64,000 bases of DNA from JAHHUA01 sp036635475 (lineage in GTDB: Bacteria > Bacillota > Clostridia > Oscillospirales > Ruminococcaceae). Location: NCBI GenBank assembly GCA_036635475.1, contig JAVWQH010000001.1, positions 21,498 to 85,497 on the forward strand, in the 5' to 3' direction. Positions within the stretch are counted from its first letter, which is position 1. Each line of letters starts with the position of its first letter. Positions 26,846 to 36,436 of this stretch are shown one piece after another. The notes beneath the pieces are model-generated. The model was not told the DNA's origin and made no database searches. It was given only the letters and a program-made list of their open reading frames with translations. Both the position numbers and the translations under genes were made by a program.

Positions 26846-27481
26846 GTGAAGAAAATTATAGTGGCAGCTCTAGCTGTTTTAATGGCTTTTTCAGTATCAG
26901 CTTGTTCGAGCAGCGATAAAAACACCTCAAGTTCCTCATCATCTTCAATGTCTTCATCAGGAATGAGTTCCACAATCAGCAGTACGGTGGAAGAACTTAA
27001 TCCGATGGATACAACAAAAAGAACATGCCCTGATGGAACATACAGAGGAGCATTCATTGACCCTAAACAGGTTGAGATTAGCTTTGATGTTAAGGACAAT
27101 AAATTTACAAAAATTGAATTCAAAGCTTTGGGATATAAAGGCGAGGACTATTTGAATTCAAAAGACCCTAAAATGAAGGCAATTGCAGAGCAATATAAAC
27201 AATTGGCTGACTATTTAATTGGAAAACAAGTTCACGATTTAGATGCGCTATATAATCCAGAAAAAATCGCTAAAGATGTTGAGGGTTCAACGTCGGCAAC
27301 ATTAAAAGGAAATAAAATGATTTCTGCTATCAACGATGGACTAAACAGAGGCGTTTATGAAAAGCCAAACCATAAAATCGAAAGCAGTAGTTCATCTTCA
27401 AGCTCATCAACTTCATCAAGTATGTCTAGTTCAGGAACTACAAGCAGTTCATCTTCCAGCTCATCTAGCTCAAGTAAATAA
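26846..27481 (+). CDS. Ser-rich lipoprotein with FMN-binding-like domain
   Basis: GTG start with GGAGG upstream. The signal peptide ends in a lipobox (VSAC at about residues 16-19), followed by a Ser-rich linker. The folded part (about 55-170) has DGTYRGAF, FDVKDNKFTKIEFKALGYKG and EGSTSATLKGNKMISAINDGL, an arrangement reminiscent of extracellular FMN-binding domains, though the covalent SGAT motif is altered. The last 35 residues are nearly all Ser, probably a wall-spanning or disordered tail. Function is unknown. Confidence 0.75.
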   Translation: MKKIIVAALAVLMAFSVSACSSSDKNTSSSSSSSMSSSGMSSTISSTVEELNPMDTTKRTCPDGTYRGAFIDPKQVEISFDVKDNKFTKIEFKALGYKGEDYLNSKDPKMKAIAEQYKQLADYLIGKQVHDLDALYNPEKIAKDVEGSTSATLKGNKMISAINDGLNRGVYEKPNHKIESSSSSSSSSTSSSMSSSGTTSSSSSSSSSSSK

Positions 27482-27488
27482 GTTTTTA

Positions 27489-27523
27489 ACAGTTCTCGAT
27501 AATAATCGGGGACTGTTTTTTTT
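27489..27523 (+). terminator. terminator after the Ser-rich lipoprotein gene
   Basis: ACAGTTCTCGAT pairs with ATCGGGGACTGT (two G-T pairs), followed by eight T residues. Confidence 0.88.
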
Positions 27524-27576
27524 GCTGAGAAAATTAGATTTTCTACATATTTATGGCATAATTAGCGATAAAGGTG

Positions 27577-27605
27577 TTGTGTTTTTAGCTAAATTAAAGT
27601 ATAAT
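27577..27605 (+). promoter_or_regulatory. valS promoter
   Basis: TTGTGT (27577-27582), a 17-base spacer and TATAAT (27600-27605). The leader to valS is only about 50 bases, too short for a T-box. Confidence 0.55.
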
Positions 27606-27659
27606 ATATTATTGTATATGAAAAAAATATATAAATAATATTATAGGAGGAGAAAGTAG

Positions 27660-30281
27660 ATGAAGCAACTTGAAAAAATCTACGACCCTAAAGAGGTTGA
27701 GGACAAAGCTTATCAAAATTGGCTGAGAAAAGGATATTTTCATGCAGTGGTCAATAAGGATAAAAAACCTTTTACTATAATGATGCCGCCTCCAAATATT
27801 ACAGCTCAACTCCATATTGGACACGCTTTGGACTGTACAATTCAAGATATACTTATTCGTTTTAAAAGAATGAAAGGCTATGAAGCTTTGTGGCTACCGG
27901 GAACTGACCATGCCGCAATTGCTACTGAAGCCAAAATTGTTGAAGCGATGGCTAAAGAGGGAATAAAAAAAGAGGACTTGGGCAGAGATAAATTCCTTGA
28001 GAAAGCTTGGGAATGGAACAAGAAATATGGCGGAAGAATTATTGAACAACAAAAGAAAATCGGTAGTTCTTGTGACTGGGATAGGTCAAGATTTACTATG
28101 GACGAAACTTGTTCAAAGGCTGTTGGTAAGGTTTTCACCTCCCTTTATGAAAAAGGATTAATCTATAAGGGCGAAAGAATAATTAACTGGTGTCCACACT
28201 GCAAGACTTCAATTTCAGATGCTGAGGTTGAATATGAGGAGCAGAACGGACATTTTTGGCATATAAAATATCCTGTTAAAGACAGTGACGAATTTGTTGA
28301 AATAGCAACAACAAGACCTGAAACTTTATTGGGAGATACTGCGGTTGCTGTTAATCCAAACGATGAAAGATATAAACATTTGGTTGGCAAAACATTAATT
28401 CTTCCTCTTGTTGGAAGAGAAATTCCTGTTGTTGCTGATTCATATGTAGATATGGATTTTGGTACAGGCTGCGTTAAAATAACTCCTGCACATGACCCAA
28501 ACGATTTTGAGGTTGGGTTAAGACATAAATTACCTGTTATCAACATAATGAACGAGGATGCAAGCATAAATGAATTAGGTGGAAAATATTGCGGACTTGA
28601 CAGATATGAAGCAAGAAAACAGATTATTGATGACCTGGAAAAAGAGGGATTACTTGTTAAAACTGTGGAACACACTCACAATGTAGGCAGTTGTTACCGT
28701 TGTCATAGTACTATTGAACCATGGGCATCAAGACAATGGTTTGTTAAAATGGACACTCTTGCAAAACCGGCTAATGACTGTGTGCGTAATGGCGATATTC
28801 AATTTATACCAAAACGTATGGATAAAATTTATTTTAACTGGATGGATAATATCAAGGATTGGTGTATTTCACGTCAATTGTGGTGGGGACATAGAATTCC
28901 TGCTTGGTATTGTAGAGAATGTGGGGAAATGGTTGTATCAGTTGATGAAGTACATTCCTGTCCTAAATGTGGAAGCCATAAAATGGAACAAGACCCTGAT
29001 ACTCTCGATACATGGTTTTCATCTGCACTTTGGACATTCAGCACATTGGGTTGGCCTGAGAAAACACCCGAACTTGAATATTTCCACCCTACTGATGTAC
29101 TTGTAACCGGATATGATATTATATTTTTCTGGGTTGCAAGAATGATATTCTCTTCACTTGAACACACAGGTCAAATTCCATTTAGTACAGTATTTTTCCA
29201 TGGTTTAATCAGAGATTCTCAAGGAAGAAAAATGAGCAAATCTTTGGGAAATGGTATTGACCCAATTGAAATTATCGACAAATATGGTGCTGACACTTTG
29301 CGTTTAACTCTTGCAACAGGCAATACTCCCGGAAATGATATGCGTTATTCCGATGAGAAACTTATTTCTTGCAGAAACTTTGCAAATAAACTATGGAATG
29401 CTGCAAGATTTGTGTTGATGAATTTGCCTGAGGACAAAGAAATTGCTTGCGAATTGCCTGAAACATTAACTGCTGAAGACAAGTGGGTTATAAGCAAATA
29501 TAATTGTGCTGTTCGTGATGTTACGGAAAATATCGAAAAATTTGAGCTTGGATTGGCTGTTCAAAAAGTTTATGACTTTATTTGGGACGTTTACTGTGAC
29601 TGGTACATCGAGCTTACCAAAACAAGACTTAATGCTGATGAAGAAACAGCTATGAATGCAAGAAAAGTTTTGGTTTATGTTTTGAGCAACACACTGAAAT
29701 TATTGCACCCATTTATGCCATTTATCACAGAAGAAATATGGTTGGCACTTCCTCACGATGGCGAAAGCATTATGATTTCACAATTCCCAGAGTATGACGA
29801 AAAGTTGAATTTTGCAATTGAGGAACAAGAATTTGAACGAGTTATGACAGCTATAAAGGGCATTAGAAATGTCAGAGCAGAGATGAACGTTCCACCTAGC
29901 AAAAAAGCTAGCTTGTTTATTGAAACTGAGCATAAAACATATTTTGAAAATGCTAAGACTTTCTTTGAAAAGCTTGCCTCAGCAGATGAAGTTAAAATCG
30001 GCGATAAATTTGATATTGACGGAGCTGTGCAAGTTGTTGCCGACGGAGCAAAAATTCTTATTCCAATGGCTCAACTAATTGATAAAGACAAGGAAATTGC
30101 AAGGCTTACAAAGGAAAAAGAAACTTGCGAAAAAGATATAGCATTTTTGGCAGGGAAACTTGGCAATGAGGGATTTGTTGCAAAAGCGCCTGAAAAAGTT
30201 ATTGTTATGGAGAAAGAAAAACTCCAAAAAGCCGAAGATAAATTAGCCAAAATACTTGAAAGCATAAAATCACTCGATTAA
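27660..30281 (+). CDS. valS: valyl-tRNA synthetase
   Basis: ValS charges tRNA-Val and edits mischarged threonine. The class I motifs are [15 protein letters not shown] (HIGH, near residue 51) and GRKMSKS (near 525). The editing domain lies between them. A C-terminal coiled coil (about 805-873) is present, as in bacterial ValRS, and the 873-residue length is normal. The RBS is AGGAGGAG. No T-box leader precedes it. A strong terminator follows, so it is monocistronic. Confidence 0.97.
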   Translation: MKQLEKIYDPKEVEDKAYQNWLRKGYFHAVVNKDKKPFTIMMPPPNITAQLHIGHALDCTIQDILIRFKRMKGYEALWLPGTDHAAIATEAKIVEAMAKEGIKKEDLGRDKFLEKAWEWNKKYGGRIIEQQKKIGSSCDWDRSRFTMDETCSKAVGKVFTSLYEKGLIYKGERIINWCPHCKTSISDAEVEYEEQNGHFWHIKYPVKDSDEFVEIATTRPETLLGDTAVAVNPNDERYKHLVGKTLILPLVGREIPVVADSYVDMDFGTGCVKITPAHDPNDFEVGLRHKLPVINIMNEDASINELGGKYCGLDRYEARKQIIDDLEKEGLLVKTVEHTHNVGSCYRCHSTIEPWASRQWFVKMDTLAKPANDCVRNGDIQFIPKRMDKIYFNWMDNIKDWCISRQLWWGHRIPAWYCRECGEMVVSVDEVHSCPKCGSHKMEQDPDTLDTWFSSALWTFSTLGWPEKTPELEYFHPTDVLVTGYDIIFFWVARMIFSSLEHTGQIPFSTVFFHGLIRDSQGRKMSKSLGNGIDPIEIIDKYGADTLRLTLATGNTPGNDMRYSDEKLISCRNFANKLWNAARFVLMNLPEDKEIACELPETLTAEDKWVISKYNCAVRDVTENIEKFELGLAVQKVYDFIWDVYCDWYIELTKTRLNADEETAMNARKVLVYVLSNTLKLLHPFMPFITEEIWLALPHDGESIMISQFPEYDEKLNFAIEEQEFERVMTAIKGIRNVRAEMNVPPSKKASLFIETEHKTYFENAKTFFEKLASADEVKIGDKFDIDGAVQVVADGAKILIPMAQLIDKDKEIARLTKEKETCEKDIAFLAGKLGNEGFVAKAPEKVIVMEKEKLQKAEDKLAKILESIKSLD

Positions 30282-30286
30282 AAATT

Positions 30287-30342
30287 AAGCACAATTCTGT
30301 TGAATTATTTTCTAGTCTGACAGAGTTGTGCTTTTTATTTTT
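30287..30342 (+). terminator. terminator after valS
   Basis: AAGCACAATTCTGT pairs with ACAGAGTTGTGCTT (one mismatch), followed by TTTATTTTT. Confidence 0.9.
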
Positions 30343-30414
30343 AGCATAATATTTTGACTGCTCATTGGAAAATTATCAGACAGAAAAGATTTTTGATATT
30401 ATTTGAAAATGCAA

Positions 30415-30443
30415 TTGCAAATATAACAAATTGCGACTATAAT
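30415..30443 (+). promoter_or_regulatory. folC promoter
   Basis: TTGCAA (30415-30420), a 17-base spacer and TATAAT (30438-30443). Confidence 0.65.
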
Positions 30444-30512
30444 TGTTTCAGAAATTTGTAAAAATAATTCAAGTGATAAAATGATATATTATTTAGTGAA
30501 TTGGAGAAAAAT

Positions 30513-31787
30513 ATGACTTATCAAGAGGCTATGGATTACATTGATAATCTTGTGATAATCGGGAAAAAAGCAGGACTTGAAAATATAAAAATGCTTTTAG
30601 AAGAAATTGGCAATCCGCAAATCGGACTGAATTTTGTTCATATTGCCGGAACAAACGGCAAGGGTTCAACAACGGCAATGACGGCATCAGTTCTCAAAAG
30701 TTCGGGATATAAAACGGGTATGTACATTTCACCATTTGTAATTGATTTTCGTGAACGTATTCAAATTAACGATGTGATGATTTCTCAGGAGGAGTTTTTA
30801 GAGGCTTTTGAAATAGTAAAACCTGTGGTTGACAAAATGAATAGTAAAGGTGAATTTCCAAACCATTTTGAAGTTATAACTGCCGTTGCTATGTTGTACT
30901 TCAAAAAGATGAAATGCGATATAATTGTTCTCGAGGTTGGATTGGGTGGAAGATATGATGCAACAAATGTGATAGATACGCCATTAGTTGCAGCAATTAC
31001 TTCAATCAGCCTTGACCATACATATTTGCTAGGGGATACTATTGCTAAAATAGCATACGAAAAATGTGGAATTATTAAGGAAAATGCCACAATTGTATCA
31101 TACCCCGAACAATTTCACGAGGCATTGGAAGTTATTAAGGAAGTTTCTAAAGAAAAAAATGCTAAACTTGTTATCGCAGATAAAAACGAGGTTCAAGTTG
31201 CAAAAATTTCCATTGATGGCATTGATGTTATATTCAATAAAATGCAAATTCGCATACCTTTTATCGCAAAATATCAAGTAAATAATTTTATAACAGCAAT
31301 GGCAATTATTAAAGAACTTAGAAATAAAGGCTTTGTAATTTCAGATTGCAACATAAAAAATGGCATTGAGATAGCAAAGTTTCCGGCAAGAATGGAGGTT
31401 GTTTCAAAAAATCCGACTGTTATAATTGATGGGGCACATAATCCAGATGGTGCATTAGCATTATCCCAAGCACTTGATTGCATTACTGACAAAAAAGTTG
31501 CAGTCATAATGGGTATGCTCAAAGACAAAGACTATCATTCGGCAGTTGAAACAATCGCAAAAAAAGCAAGCAGATTTATTGCTGTTACTCCAAATAACCC
31601 CAGAGCCATTGGGGCAAATGAACTGTTGGAAATTGCATCGAAATTTTGCGAAAATGCTTATGCAGAAGAAAATCTTCTTTTGGCATATGAAAAGGTTTTA
31701 GCAAAGTCAAATAAAGATGAAATAATTTTGATATGTGGCTCTCTTTATTTAGCTTCGGAAATCAGAAACTATATTTTAAGTAAATAA
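30513..31787 (+). CDS. folC: folylpolyglutamate synthase/dihydrofolate synthase
   Basis: FolC adds glutamate to folates (and, in bifunctional forms, to dihydropteroate). The Mur-ligase-like fold shows the P-loop GTNGKGSTTAM near residue 47, the EVGLGGRYDATN segment and the DGAHNPDG motif. I chose ATG 30513 because GGAG lies 6 bases upstream. The TTG at 30501 overlaps it. Product is 424 residues. In Bacillus subtilis folC follows valS, the same order as here, though here each gene has its own promoter and terminator. Confidence 0.95.
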   Translation: MTYQEAMDYIDNLVIIGKKAGLENIKMLLEEIGNPQIGLNFVHIAGTNGKGSTTAMTASVLKSSGYKTGMYISPFVIDFRERIQINDVMISQEEFLEAFEIVKPVVDKMNSKGEFPNHFEVITAVAMLYFKKMKCDIIVLEVGLGGRYDATNVIDTPLVAAITSISLDHTYLLGDTIAKIAYEKCGIIKENATIVSYPEQFHEALEVIKEVSKEKNAKLVIADKNEVQVAKISIDGIDVIFNKMQIRIPFIAKYQVNNFITAMAIIKELRNKGFVISDCNIKNGIEIAKFPARMEVVSKNPTVIIDGAHNPDGALALSQALDCITDKKVAVIMGMLKDKDYHSAVETIAKKASRFIAVTPNNPRAIGANELLEIASKFCENAYAEENLLLAYEKVLAKSNKDEIILICGSLYLASEIRNYILSK

Positions 31788-31827
31788 TTTTTTTCATCGA
31801 CTTAATGTAACAAAATTTTTATCGTTT

Positions 31828-31860
31828 ATCCCTTATGCTTATGCGTAGGGGATATTTTTT
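31828..31860 (+). terminator. terminator after folC
   Basis: ATCCCTTATGC pairs with GCGTAGGGGAT (two G-T pairs, TTAT loop), followed by ATTTTTT. Confidence 0.85.
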
Positions 31861-31943
31861 ATGCTCTAAATTAAAAATTAATTTTTATCTAAAATTCACC
31901 CCATCAATATAATGTTTTCACACAATCAGAAAGGAAGTTCAAG

Positions 31944-32264
31944 ATGTCAGTTAGTATAAATATAGCACCGGAAAGTATTACTGCTTATCTAAACGGAGAA
32001 ATTGACCATCATTCTGCTGCCGTAATACGAGAAAATATTGACAGTGCAATCGAAAAAAACCGCCCGAATGAATTAATGCTTGATTTTTCAGGAGTGACCT
32101 TTATGGATAGCTCAGGAATTGGACTTGTTATGGGGAGATATAAGCTTATGAGCGAAATTAACGGTTCAGTTACACTGACAGGTTTGAATAAAACAACAGA
32201 AAAAATTATGAAAATTGCCGGACTTGAAAAGCTAGTCAAATTGCAAACAGGAGGGAAAAAATAG
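31944..32264 (+). CDS. spoIIAA: anti-sigma F factor antagonist SpoIIAA
   Basis: SpoIIAA, when unphosphorylated, frees sigma-F from SpoIIAB in the forespore. It is a STAS-domain protein of 106 residues with the phosphorylated Ser in the MDSSGIGLVMGRY motif near residue 57. The RBS is AAGGAAG. It is first in the spoIIAA-spoIIAB-sigF operon, with 2 bases before spoIIAB. A TATAAT lies at 31908-31913, but I could not assign a convincing sigma-H promoter. Confidence 0.95.
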   Translation: MSVSINIAPESITAYLNGEIDHHSAAVIRENIDSAIEKNRPNELMLDFSGVTFMDSSGIGLVMGRYKLMSEINGSVTLTGLNKTTEKIMKIAGLEKLVKLQTGGKK

Positions 32265-32266
32265 GT

Positions 32267-32713
32267 ATGAAAAGTATAAATAATATGAAACTTGTGTTCG
32301 ACAGCAGGTCTGTTAATGAAAGTTTTGCCAGAACTGCTGTGAGCGGATTTATAGCACAACTCGACCCTACTGTTGAGGAACTTGCTGACGTGAAAACTGC
32401 ACTTTCTGAGGCTGTGACAAACTGTGTGGTTCATGGTTATAAAGACAAAATAGGGAAAATATATATCTCTGCTGATATTTTTGAAAATGGACGAGTTGTT
32501 ATCAAAATCAGAGATAAAGGCTGCGGAATTGAAAATATTAAAAAAGCAAGAGAACCTCTTTTTACAACTTGTGAAACAGGCGAAAGAGCCGGACTTGGTT
32601 TTGCTGTTATGGAAAGTATGATGGATAAAATCCGAGTTAATTCTACATACCATAAAGGAACTTGTGTTCATATGGAGAAAATTATTAATTCAAAGGATAG
32701 TTTAAATGTATAG
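32267..32713 (+). CDS. spoIIAB: anti-sigma F factor SpoIIAB
   Basis: SpoIIAB is both an anti-sigma factor for sigma-F and the kinase of SpoIIAA. The GHKL ATPase features are visible: ALSEAVTNCVVHGY (N-box), DKGCGIENI (G1) and TGERAGLGFAVME (G2). The length of 148 residues is normal. It overlaps sigF by 8 bases, so the sigma factor is made together with its inhibitor. Confidence 0.96.
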   Translation: MKSINNMKLVFDSRSVNESFARTAVSGFIAQLDPTVEELADVKTALSEAVTNCVVHGYKDKIGKIYISADIFENGRVVIKIRDKGCGIENIKKAREPLFTTCETGERAGLGFAVMESMMDKIRVNSTYHKGTCVHMEKIINSKDSLNV

Positions 32714-33374
32714 TGTAGAATGCAGCAGAGATGAAATTATCAGTCAAAATGTAGGACTGGTTCACGCATGTGCTCATAAGTTTAACGGCAGAGGAATTGA
32801 GTATGATGATTTGTTTCAAGCGGGTTGTATCGGGTTAATAAAAGCTACTGATGCTTTTGATGTAAATAGAGGGGTTCAGTTTTCAACATATGCTGTGCCT
32901 GTTATTTTGGGAGAAATTCGACGGCTTTTTCGTGATGGAGGTTCAGTTAAAGTCAGCCGTAATTTGAAGGAATTATCTCTGAAAGTAACAAGGCAACGAG
33001 AATATCTTGGAAGAAGACTTGGGAGAGAACCCACAATTATGGAAATAAGCGAAAGTTTGCAAGCGCCCGTTGAACAAATTGTTGAGGCAATCAATGTTTC
33101 AATACCGCCTGTTTCTTTGACGGAAAGCGAAGACGACGGAGGAGGGCAAATTGACTTGCCTGTTGACTCACCTGAGGAACATATTTCGGATTTTTTATCA
33201 TTAAAACAGGTTGTGGATTTACTTTGCGAGAACGATAAAAATTTGATTATACTTCGCTATTTCAAGCATCAAACCCAGACGAAAACAGCAAATTTATTGG
33301 GAATGACACAAGTTCAAGTTTCAAGACGGGAAAAAAAGATTTTGACTTTTTTGAGAAAGGAGTTACTTCAATAA
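32706..33374 (+). CDS. sigF: sporulation RNA polymerase sigma factor SigF (SpoIIAC)
   Basis: Sigma-F is the first forespore-specific sigma factor. Region 2 (DLFQAGCIGLIKATDAFDVNRGVQFSTYAVPVI), region 3 and the region 4 helix-turn-helix (TKTANLLGMTQVQVSRREKKIL) are intact in 222 residues. It is last in the spoIIA operon. Only 10 bases beyond the stop begins a perfect 13-bp stem, and a minus-strand cobalamin riboswitch transcript converges on this 3' end. Confidence 0.96.
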   Translation: MYSVECSRDEIISQNVGLVHACAHKFNGRGIEYDDLFQAGCIGLIKATDAFDVNRGVQFSTYAVPVILGEIRRLFRDGGSVKVSRNLKELSLKVTRQREYLGRRLGREPTIMEISESLQAPVEQIVEAINVSIPPVSLTESEDDGGGQIDLPVDSPEEHISDFLSLKQVVDLLCENDKNLIILRYFKHQTQTKTANLLGMTQVQVSRREKKILTFLRKELLQ

Positions 33375-33378
33375 ATAT

Positions 33379-33425
33379 AAAAACGCACAAAAGCTGCCTA
33401 CGATAATTGTAAGCAGCTTTTGTGC
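33379..33425. terminator. bidirectional terminator between sigF and the B12 riboswitch RNA
   Basis: GCACAAAAGCTGC pairs perfectly with GCAGCTTTTGTGC (33385-33425). On the minus strand it is followed by GTTTTTATATT, a good termination signal. On the plus strand there is no T-run beyond the stem. Confidence 0.85.
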
Positions 33426-33451
33426 ATATGTTAATTATAAGTAAAGGATAG

Positions 33452-33485
33452 CAAAAAAATAAACCGCACACTCAAAGGAGCATAC
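33452..33485 (-). terminator. probable expression-platform terminator of the B12 riboswitch
   Basis: On the minus strand, GTATGCTC pairs with GAGTGTGC (8 bp with G-T pairs, CTTT loop), then GGTTTATTTTTTT. It lies about 60 bases after the aptamer, where a riboswitch-controlled terminator would be expected. Confidence 0.65.
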
Positions 33486-33541
33486 AGCAAATAGACACAA
33501 TTTATGTGAATATCTCTTTAGCCCAAAGAGTATATGAAAAA

Positions 33542-33699
33542 TTGCAAATGTGTTCTGACTTAAATCTTTTACGTACATTAAACCTTCCCAAATTAAAAAT
33601 TCAGTGGTTGTGAAAATCACAATAATGTACAACGATTCTTACAGCAGTGGCCCTGTGTGGGAATTGCACCCAACTTCCTACATAATGTAATATTTGCAA
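33542..33699 (-). promoter_or_regulatory. cobalamin (B12) riboswitch aptamer
   Basis: Read on the minus strand, the element has the conserved cobalamin-riboswitch blocks in order: TAGGAAGTTGGGTGCAATTCC, CACAGGGCCACTGCTGTAAG, AACCACTG, TTTGGGAAGG and AAGTCAGAACAC. The closing stem P1 is TTGCAAAT (33699-33692) with ATTTGCAA (33549-33542), a perfect 8-bp helix. Cobalamin riboswitches bind adenosyl- or other cobalamins and usually repress B12 transport or synthesis genes. Here a near-perfect promoter precedes it and two terminators follow, but no open reading frame does. The convergent neighbour is sigF. Confidence 0.93.
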
Positions 33700-33710
33700 A
33701 GTACTTAATT

Positions 33711-33739
33711 ATTATAATACCATAACTAATAGATGTCAA
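33711..33739 (-). promoter_or_regulatory. promoter of the B12 riboswitch RNA
   Basis: On the minus strand, perfect TTGACA (33739-33734), a 17-base spacer and perfect TATAAT (33716-33711). Predicted start is about 33704, just before P1. Confidence 0.88.
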
Positions 33740-33928
33740 TAAAATTATGCTAATTATTATTTTCGCCATTATACTATATTATTTAATCGCTACTTGAAAC
33801 TACAAATAAATATGATATTATTATAACGTAAGCTCAGATTGACAAATATTTTGAAAATGTATTGGACTGCACAAAAAATAGTGGTTATAATATATTTTGC
33901 AGATTTTTTATAATAAAAGGAGTATAGT

Positions 33929-34570
33929 ATGAAAATTTTAATAACAGCTTTCGACCCATTCGGCGGAGAAACAATTAATCCTGCACTTGAAGCAGTTAAA
34001 CTGATGAAAAATAATATTAAGGGTGCAGAAATAATAAAACTTGAAATTCCTACTGTTTTTAAAAAATCTGTGGAGAAAATAAGAGAAAAAATGATTGAAA
34101 TAAAGCCTGATGTTGTTTTATCTATCGGACAAGCCGGTGGACGGGTTGACATCACACCTGAACGTGTTGCGATTAATATTATGGACGGACGAATTGCTGA
34201 TAATGAGGGGTTTCAGCCTATTGATGAGCCAAATTTTCAAGATGGCAATGTAGCTTATTTCTCAACTTTGCCAATTAAGGCAATCGTTGAAAAGATAAAT
34301 TCAATTGGATTACCAGCCTCAGTTTCAAACACAGCAGGAACTTATGTGTGCAATCACGTTATGTACGGCGTACTTTACTATATTCAAAAAGATTTTCCAA
34401 AAACAAGGGGCGGTTTTATTCACGTTCCATATATTACGCAACAGGCTGTTACTAAAAAAGCAACTGCAAGTATGGCACTTTCTGATATTGTTTTGGCACT
34501 TGAAGCGGCAGTTGAAGCAATAGTGGAAAACGACAGCGACATCAAGGCTATAGGCGGAGAAACACATTAA
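33929..34570 (+). CDS. pcp: pyrrolidone-carboxylate peptidase
   Basis: Pcp removes N-terminal pyroglutamate from peptides. The cysteine-peptidase C15 triad is recognisable: Glu in [14 protein letters not shown], Cys in [14 protein letters not shown] (near residue 142) and His in GGFIHVPY (near 166). The 213-residue length is usual. The RBS is AAAGGAG. A TATAAT near 33885 is the likely -10. A strong terminator follows, so the gene is monocistronic. Confidence 0.95.
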   Translation: MKILITAFDPFGGETINPALEAVKLMKNNIKGAEIIKLEIPTVFKKSVEKIREKMIEIKPDVVLSIGQAGGRVDITPERVAINIMDGRIADNEGFQPIDEPNFQDGNVAYFSTLPIKAIVEKINSIGLPASVSNTAGTYVCNHVMYGVLYYIQKDFPKTRGGFIHVPYITQQAVTKKATASMALSDIVLALEAAVEAIVENDSDIKAIGGETH

Positions 34571-34585
34571 ATTGATAAATATATT

Positions 34586-34624
34586 GACAGCAGATGTATT
34601 AGTGGTGCATCTGCTGTCTTTTTA
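34586..34624 (+). terminator. terminator after pcp
   Basis: GACAGCAGATG pairs perfectly with CATCTGCTGTC (11 bp), followed by TTTTT. Confidence 0.92.
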
Positions 34625-34789
34625 TTATTAAGCAAGTTAAAAATTCCCGATTTTATCCATAAATAATTGATGAATATTACAGTTGGATATGAATGTAATT
34701 ACTTTAATTGTTGTGAGTTGACTATGTATTTATAACCAAAAACTCGATTTTGCATACAATAGAATGAGCAGGAAACAGAGGTGGTATAA

Positions 34790-35557
34790 ATGAAGGATTT
34801 TTTAACAATTGAAAATATTGCTGCAAAATATCAAGCAGAAAATGGCGAAATTTTAGCACTCGATAATATCAATTTCTCCGTTAAAGAAGGAGAAATAATA
34901 AGCATTGTGGGTCCAAGTGGCTGCGGCAAATCGACTTTGCTTTCTATTATTGCAGGCTTATTGAAACCCAGTAGTGGCAGAGTTTTGATAAATAACGAAG
35001 AGATTGAGGGAATATCCCCCAGCATTGGCTATATGCTACAAAGAGATAATCTATTGGAGTGGCGAACCATTTATAAAAATATTTTATTGGGACTTGAAAT
35101 TCAAAAGAAATTAACTCAAGATAATATTGCTTACGCTAAATCCCTTATGAAAACGTATGGTCTTATTGATTTTGCTGATAAATACCCGTCACAATTGTCA
35201 GGCGGTATGCGTCAAAGAGTTGCACTTATACGAACTTTAGTATTGAAACCAAAAGTTTTGCTACTTGACGAAGCGTTTGCAGCTCTTGATTATCAGACAA
35301 GACTTGCTGTTACTGACGATGTTTATCGAATCCTTAAAAGCGAAAACAAAACAACTCTTATTGTCACCCATGATATCCCCGAAAGCATAAGTATGGCTGA
35401 CAGGGTCATTGTCCTTTCAAGACGTCCGGCTAGCGTTAAAAAAATATATAATATCGAATTTGAGGGCATTGACAGAACGCCATTGAATGTTCGAGAGCAA
35501 TCAAAATATGGAGAATATTTTAATTTAATTTGGAAAGAGCTTGATGTGTATGTTTAA
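34790..35557 (+). CDS. ABC transporter ATP-binding protein (SsuB/TauB/NrtD type)
   Basis: ATPase of an importer for sulfonate-, nitrate- or thiamine-precursor-like solutes. Walker A GPSGCGKST (near 43-51), signature LSGGMRQR (near 137) and Walker B VLLLDEAF are present. The usual LDEPF has Ala in place of Pro here. The RBS is AGAGGTGG. It overlaps the permease start. A binding protein follows, so the complete SsuABC-like set is encoded. No riboswitch was found upstream, so the substrate is open. Confidence 0.9.
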   Translation: MKDFLTIENIAAKYQAENGEILALDNINFSVKEGEIISIVGPSGCGKSTLLSIIAGLLKPSSGRVLINNEEIEGISPSIGYMLQRDNLLEWRTIYKNILLGLEIQKKLTQDNIAYAKSLMKTYGLIDFADKYPSQLSGGMRQRVALIRTLVLKPKVLLLDEAFAALDYQTRLAVTDDVYRILKSENKTTLIVTHDIPESISMADRVIVLSRRPASVKKIYNIEFEGIDRTPLNVREQSKYGEYFNLIWKELDVYV

Positions 35558-36383
35558 TTTGAGAAAAAGAAAAGAAGTGGGTGAAAACCAATCCAAAGAG
35601 AGAATACAATATCTGCATAAAGTGAAAATGAGAAATAATACAATTTATTTTACAAGATGGGCAATACTTATTATAGCAATTTTACTTTGGGAAATTATGG
35701 CGAGAATTGGCATTATAGACGCTTTTATTATGAGCCAACCTAGCAGAATCTTGAAAACTATGCTCAGATTAGGCGAGAATGATTTGCTTTATCATCTTGG
35801 CATAACTTTGTACGAAACACTGATGGGGTTTTTATTAGGTGTCATTTTGGGAATACTTTTTGCAATCGTTTTATGGTGGTCGGAATTTATTGCAAAAATT
35901 TCTGAACCATATTTGGTTGTACTTAACAGTTTACCGAAAATTGCTCTGGGCCCTGTTATAATTATTTGGGTTGGGGCAGGTCAAAAAGCAATTATTTTTA
36001 TGGCACTTGCAATTTCACTTATTGTCACAATATTGGAAATGCTGGGTGGGTTTTTGGAAACAGAAAAAGAAAAAATTATTATGGCAAAAACCCTTGGGGC
36101 AAATAAAGCTCAAATTTTCAAAAAAATTGTTTTCCCATCTAATATGTCAACCCTCTTCAACTCGTTGAAAATCAATATTGGATTGTCACTTGTTGGAGTT
36201 ATTGCAGGAGAATTTTTAGTATCTAAAGGTGGACTTGGATATTTGATTGTATATGGCGGTCAGGTGTTTAAAATGGATTTAGTTATGACGGGAGTTATTA
36301 TTTTGGCGATTATGGCAGCATTAATGTATCAAGTTGTTGTTATGGTCGAGAAATTTGTCACCAAAAAAATGAGCCATAATTAA
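35544..36383 (+). CDS. ABC transporter permease (SsuC/TauC type)
   Basis: An inner-membrane permease of about 279 residues with roughly six hydrophobic helices and the EAA-like loop (EKEKIIMAKTLGANKAQIFKKIVFP, near 180-205) that contacts the ATPase. The start is ATG 35544, 6 bases after GGAAAG. A nearby ATG at 35550 is also possible. The first 14 bases overlap the ATPase gene, so expression is coupled. Confidence 0.9.
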   Translation: MCMFNLRKRKEVGENQSKERIQYLHKVKMRNNTIYFTRWAILIIAILLWEIMARIGIIDAFIMSQPSRILKTMLRLGENDLLYHLGITLYETLMGFLLGVILGILFAIVLWWSEFIAKISEPYLVVLNSLPKIALGPVIIIWVGAGQKAIIFMALAISLIVTILEMLGGFLETEKEKIIMAKTLGANKAQIFKKIVFPSNMSTLFNSLKINIGLSLVGVIAGEFLVSKGGLGYLIVYGGQVFKMDLVMTGVIILAIMAALMYQVVVMVEKFVTKKMSHN

Positions 36384-36436
36384 ATTGCGTAAATACCATT
36401 TATAATAATTTTTTATCTTTGAAAGGGGCAATTAGT

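Noticed and set aside
28163..28675. 170-residue minus-strand frame opposite valS
   Set aside because: Antisense shadow of the valS editing domain.
32009..32671. 220-residue minus-strand frame opposite spoIIAA/spoIIAB
   Set aside because: No RBS, composition follows the antisense of the strongly supported spoIIA genes. Shadow frame.
33435..33540. ANTAR-type double hairpins (EutX-like) after the B12 aptamer
   Set aside because: The hairpin CTCTTT-GGGCT-AAAGAG has a 5-base loop without the A1/G4 pattern of ANTAR targets.
33435..33632. 65-residue minus-strand reading frame
   Set aside because: It lies within the cobalamin riboswitch RNA, starts at TTG with no RBS, and crosses conserved aptamer elements. 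It is not a credible gene.
34625..34789. Possible TPP or other riboswitch before the SsuABC-like transporter
   Set aside because: None of the conserved TPP, SAM or T-box sequence blocks could be found in the leader.
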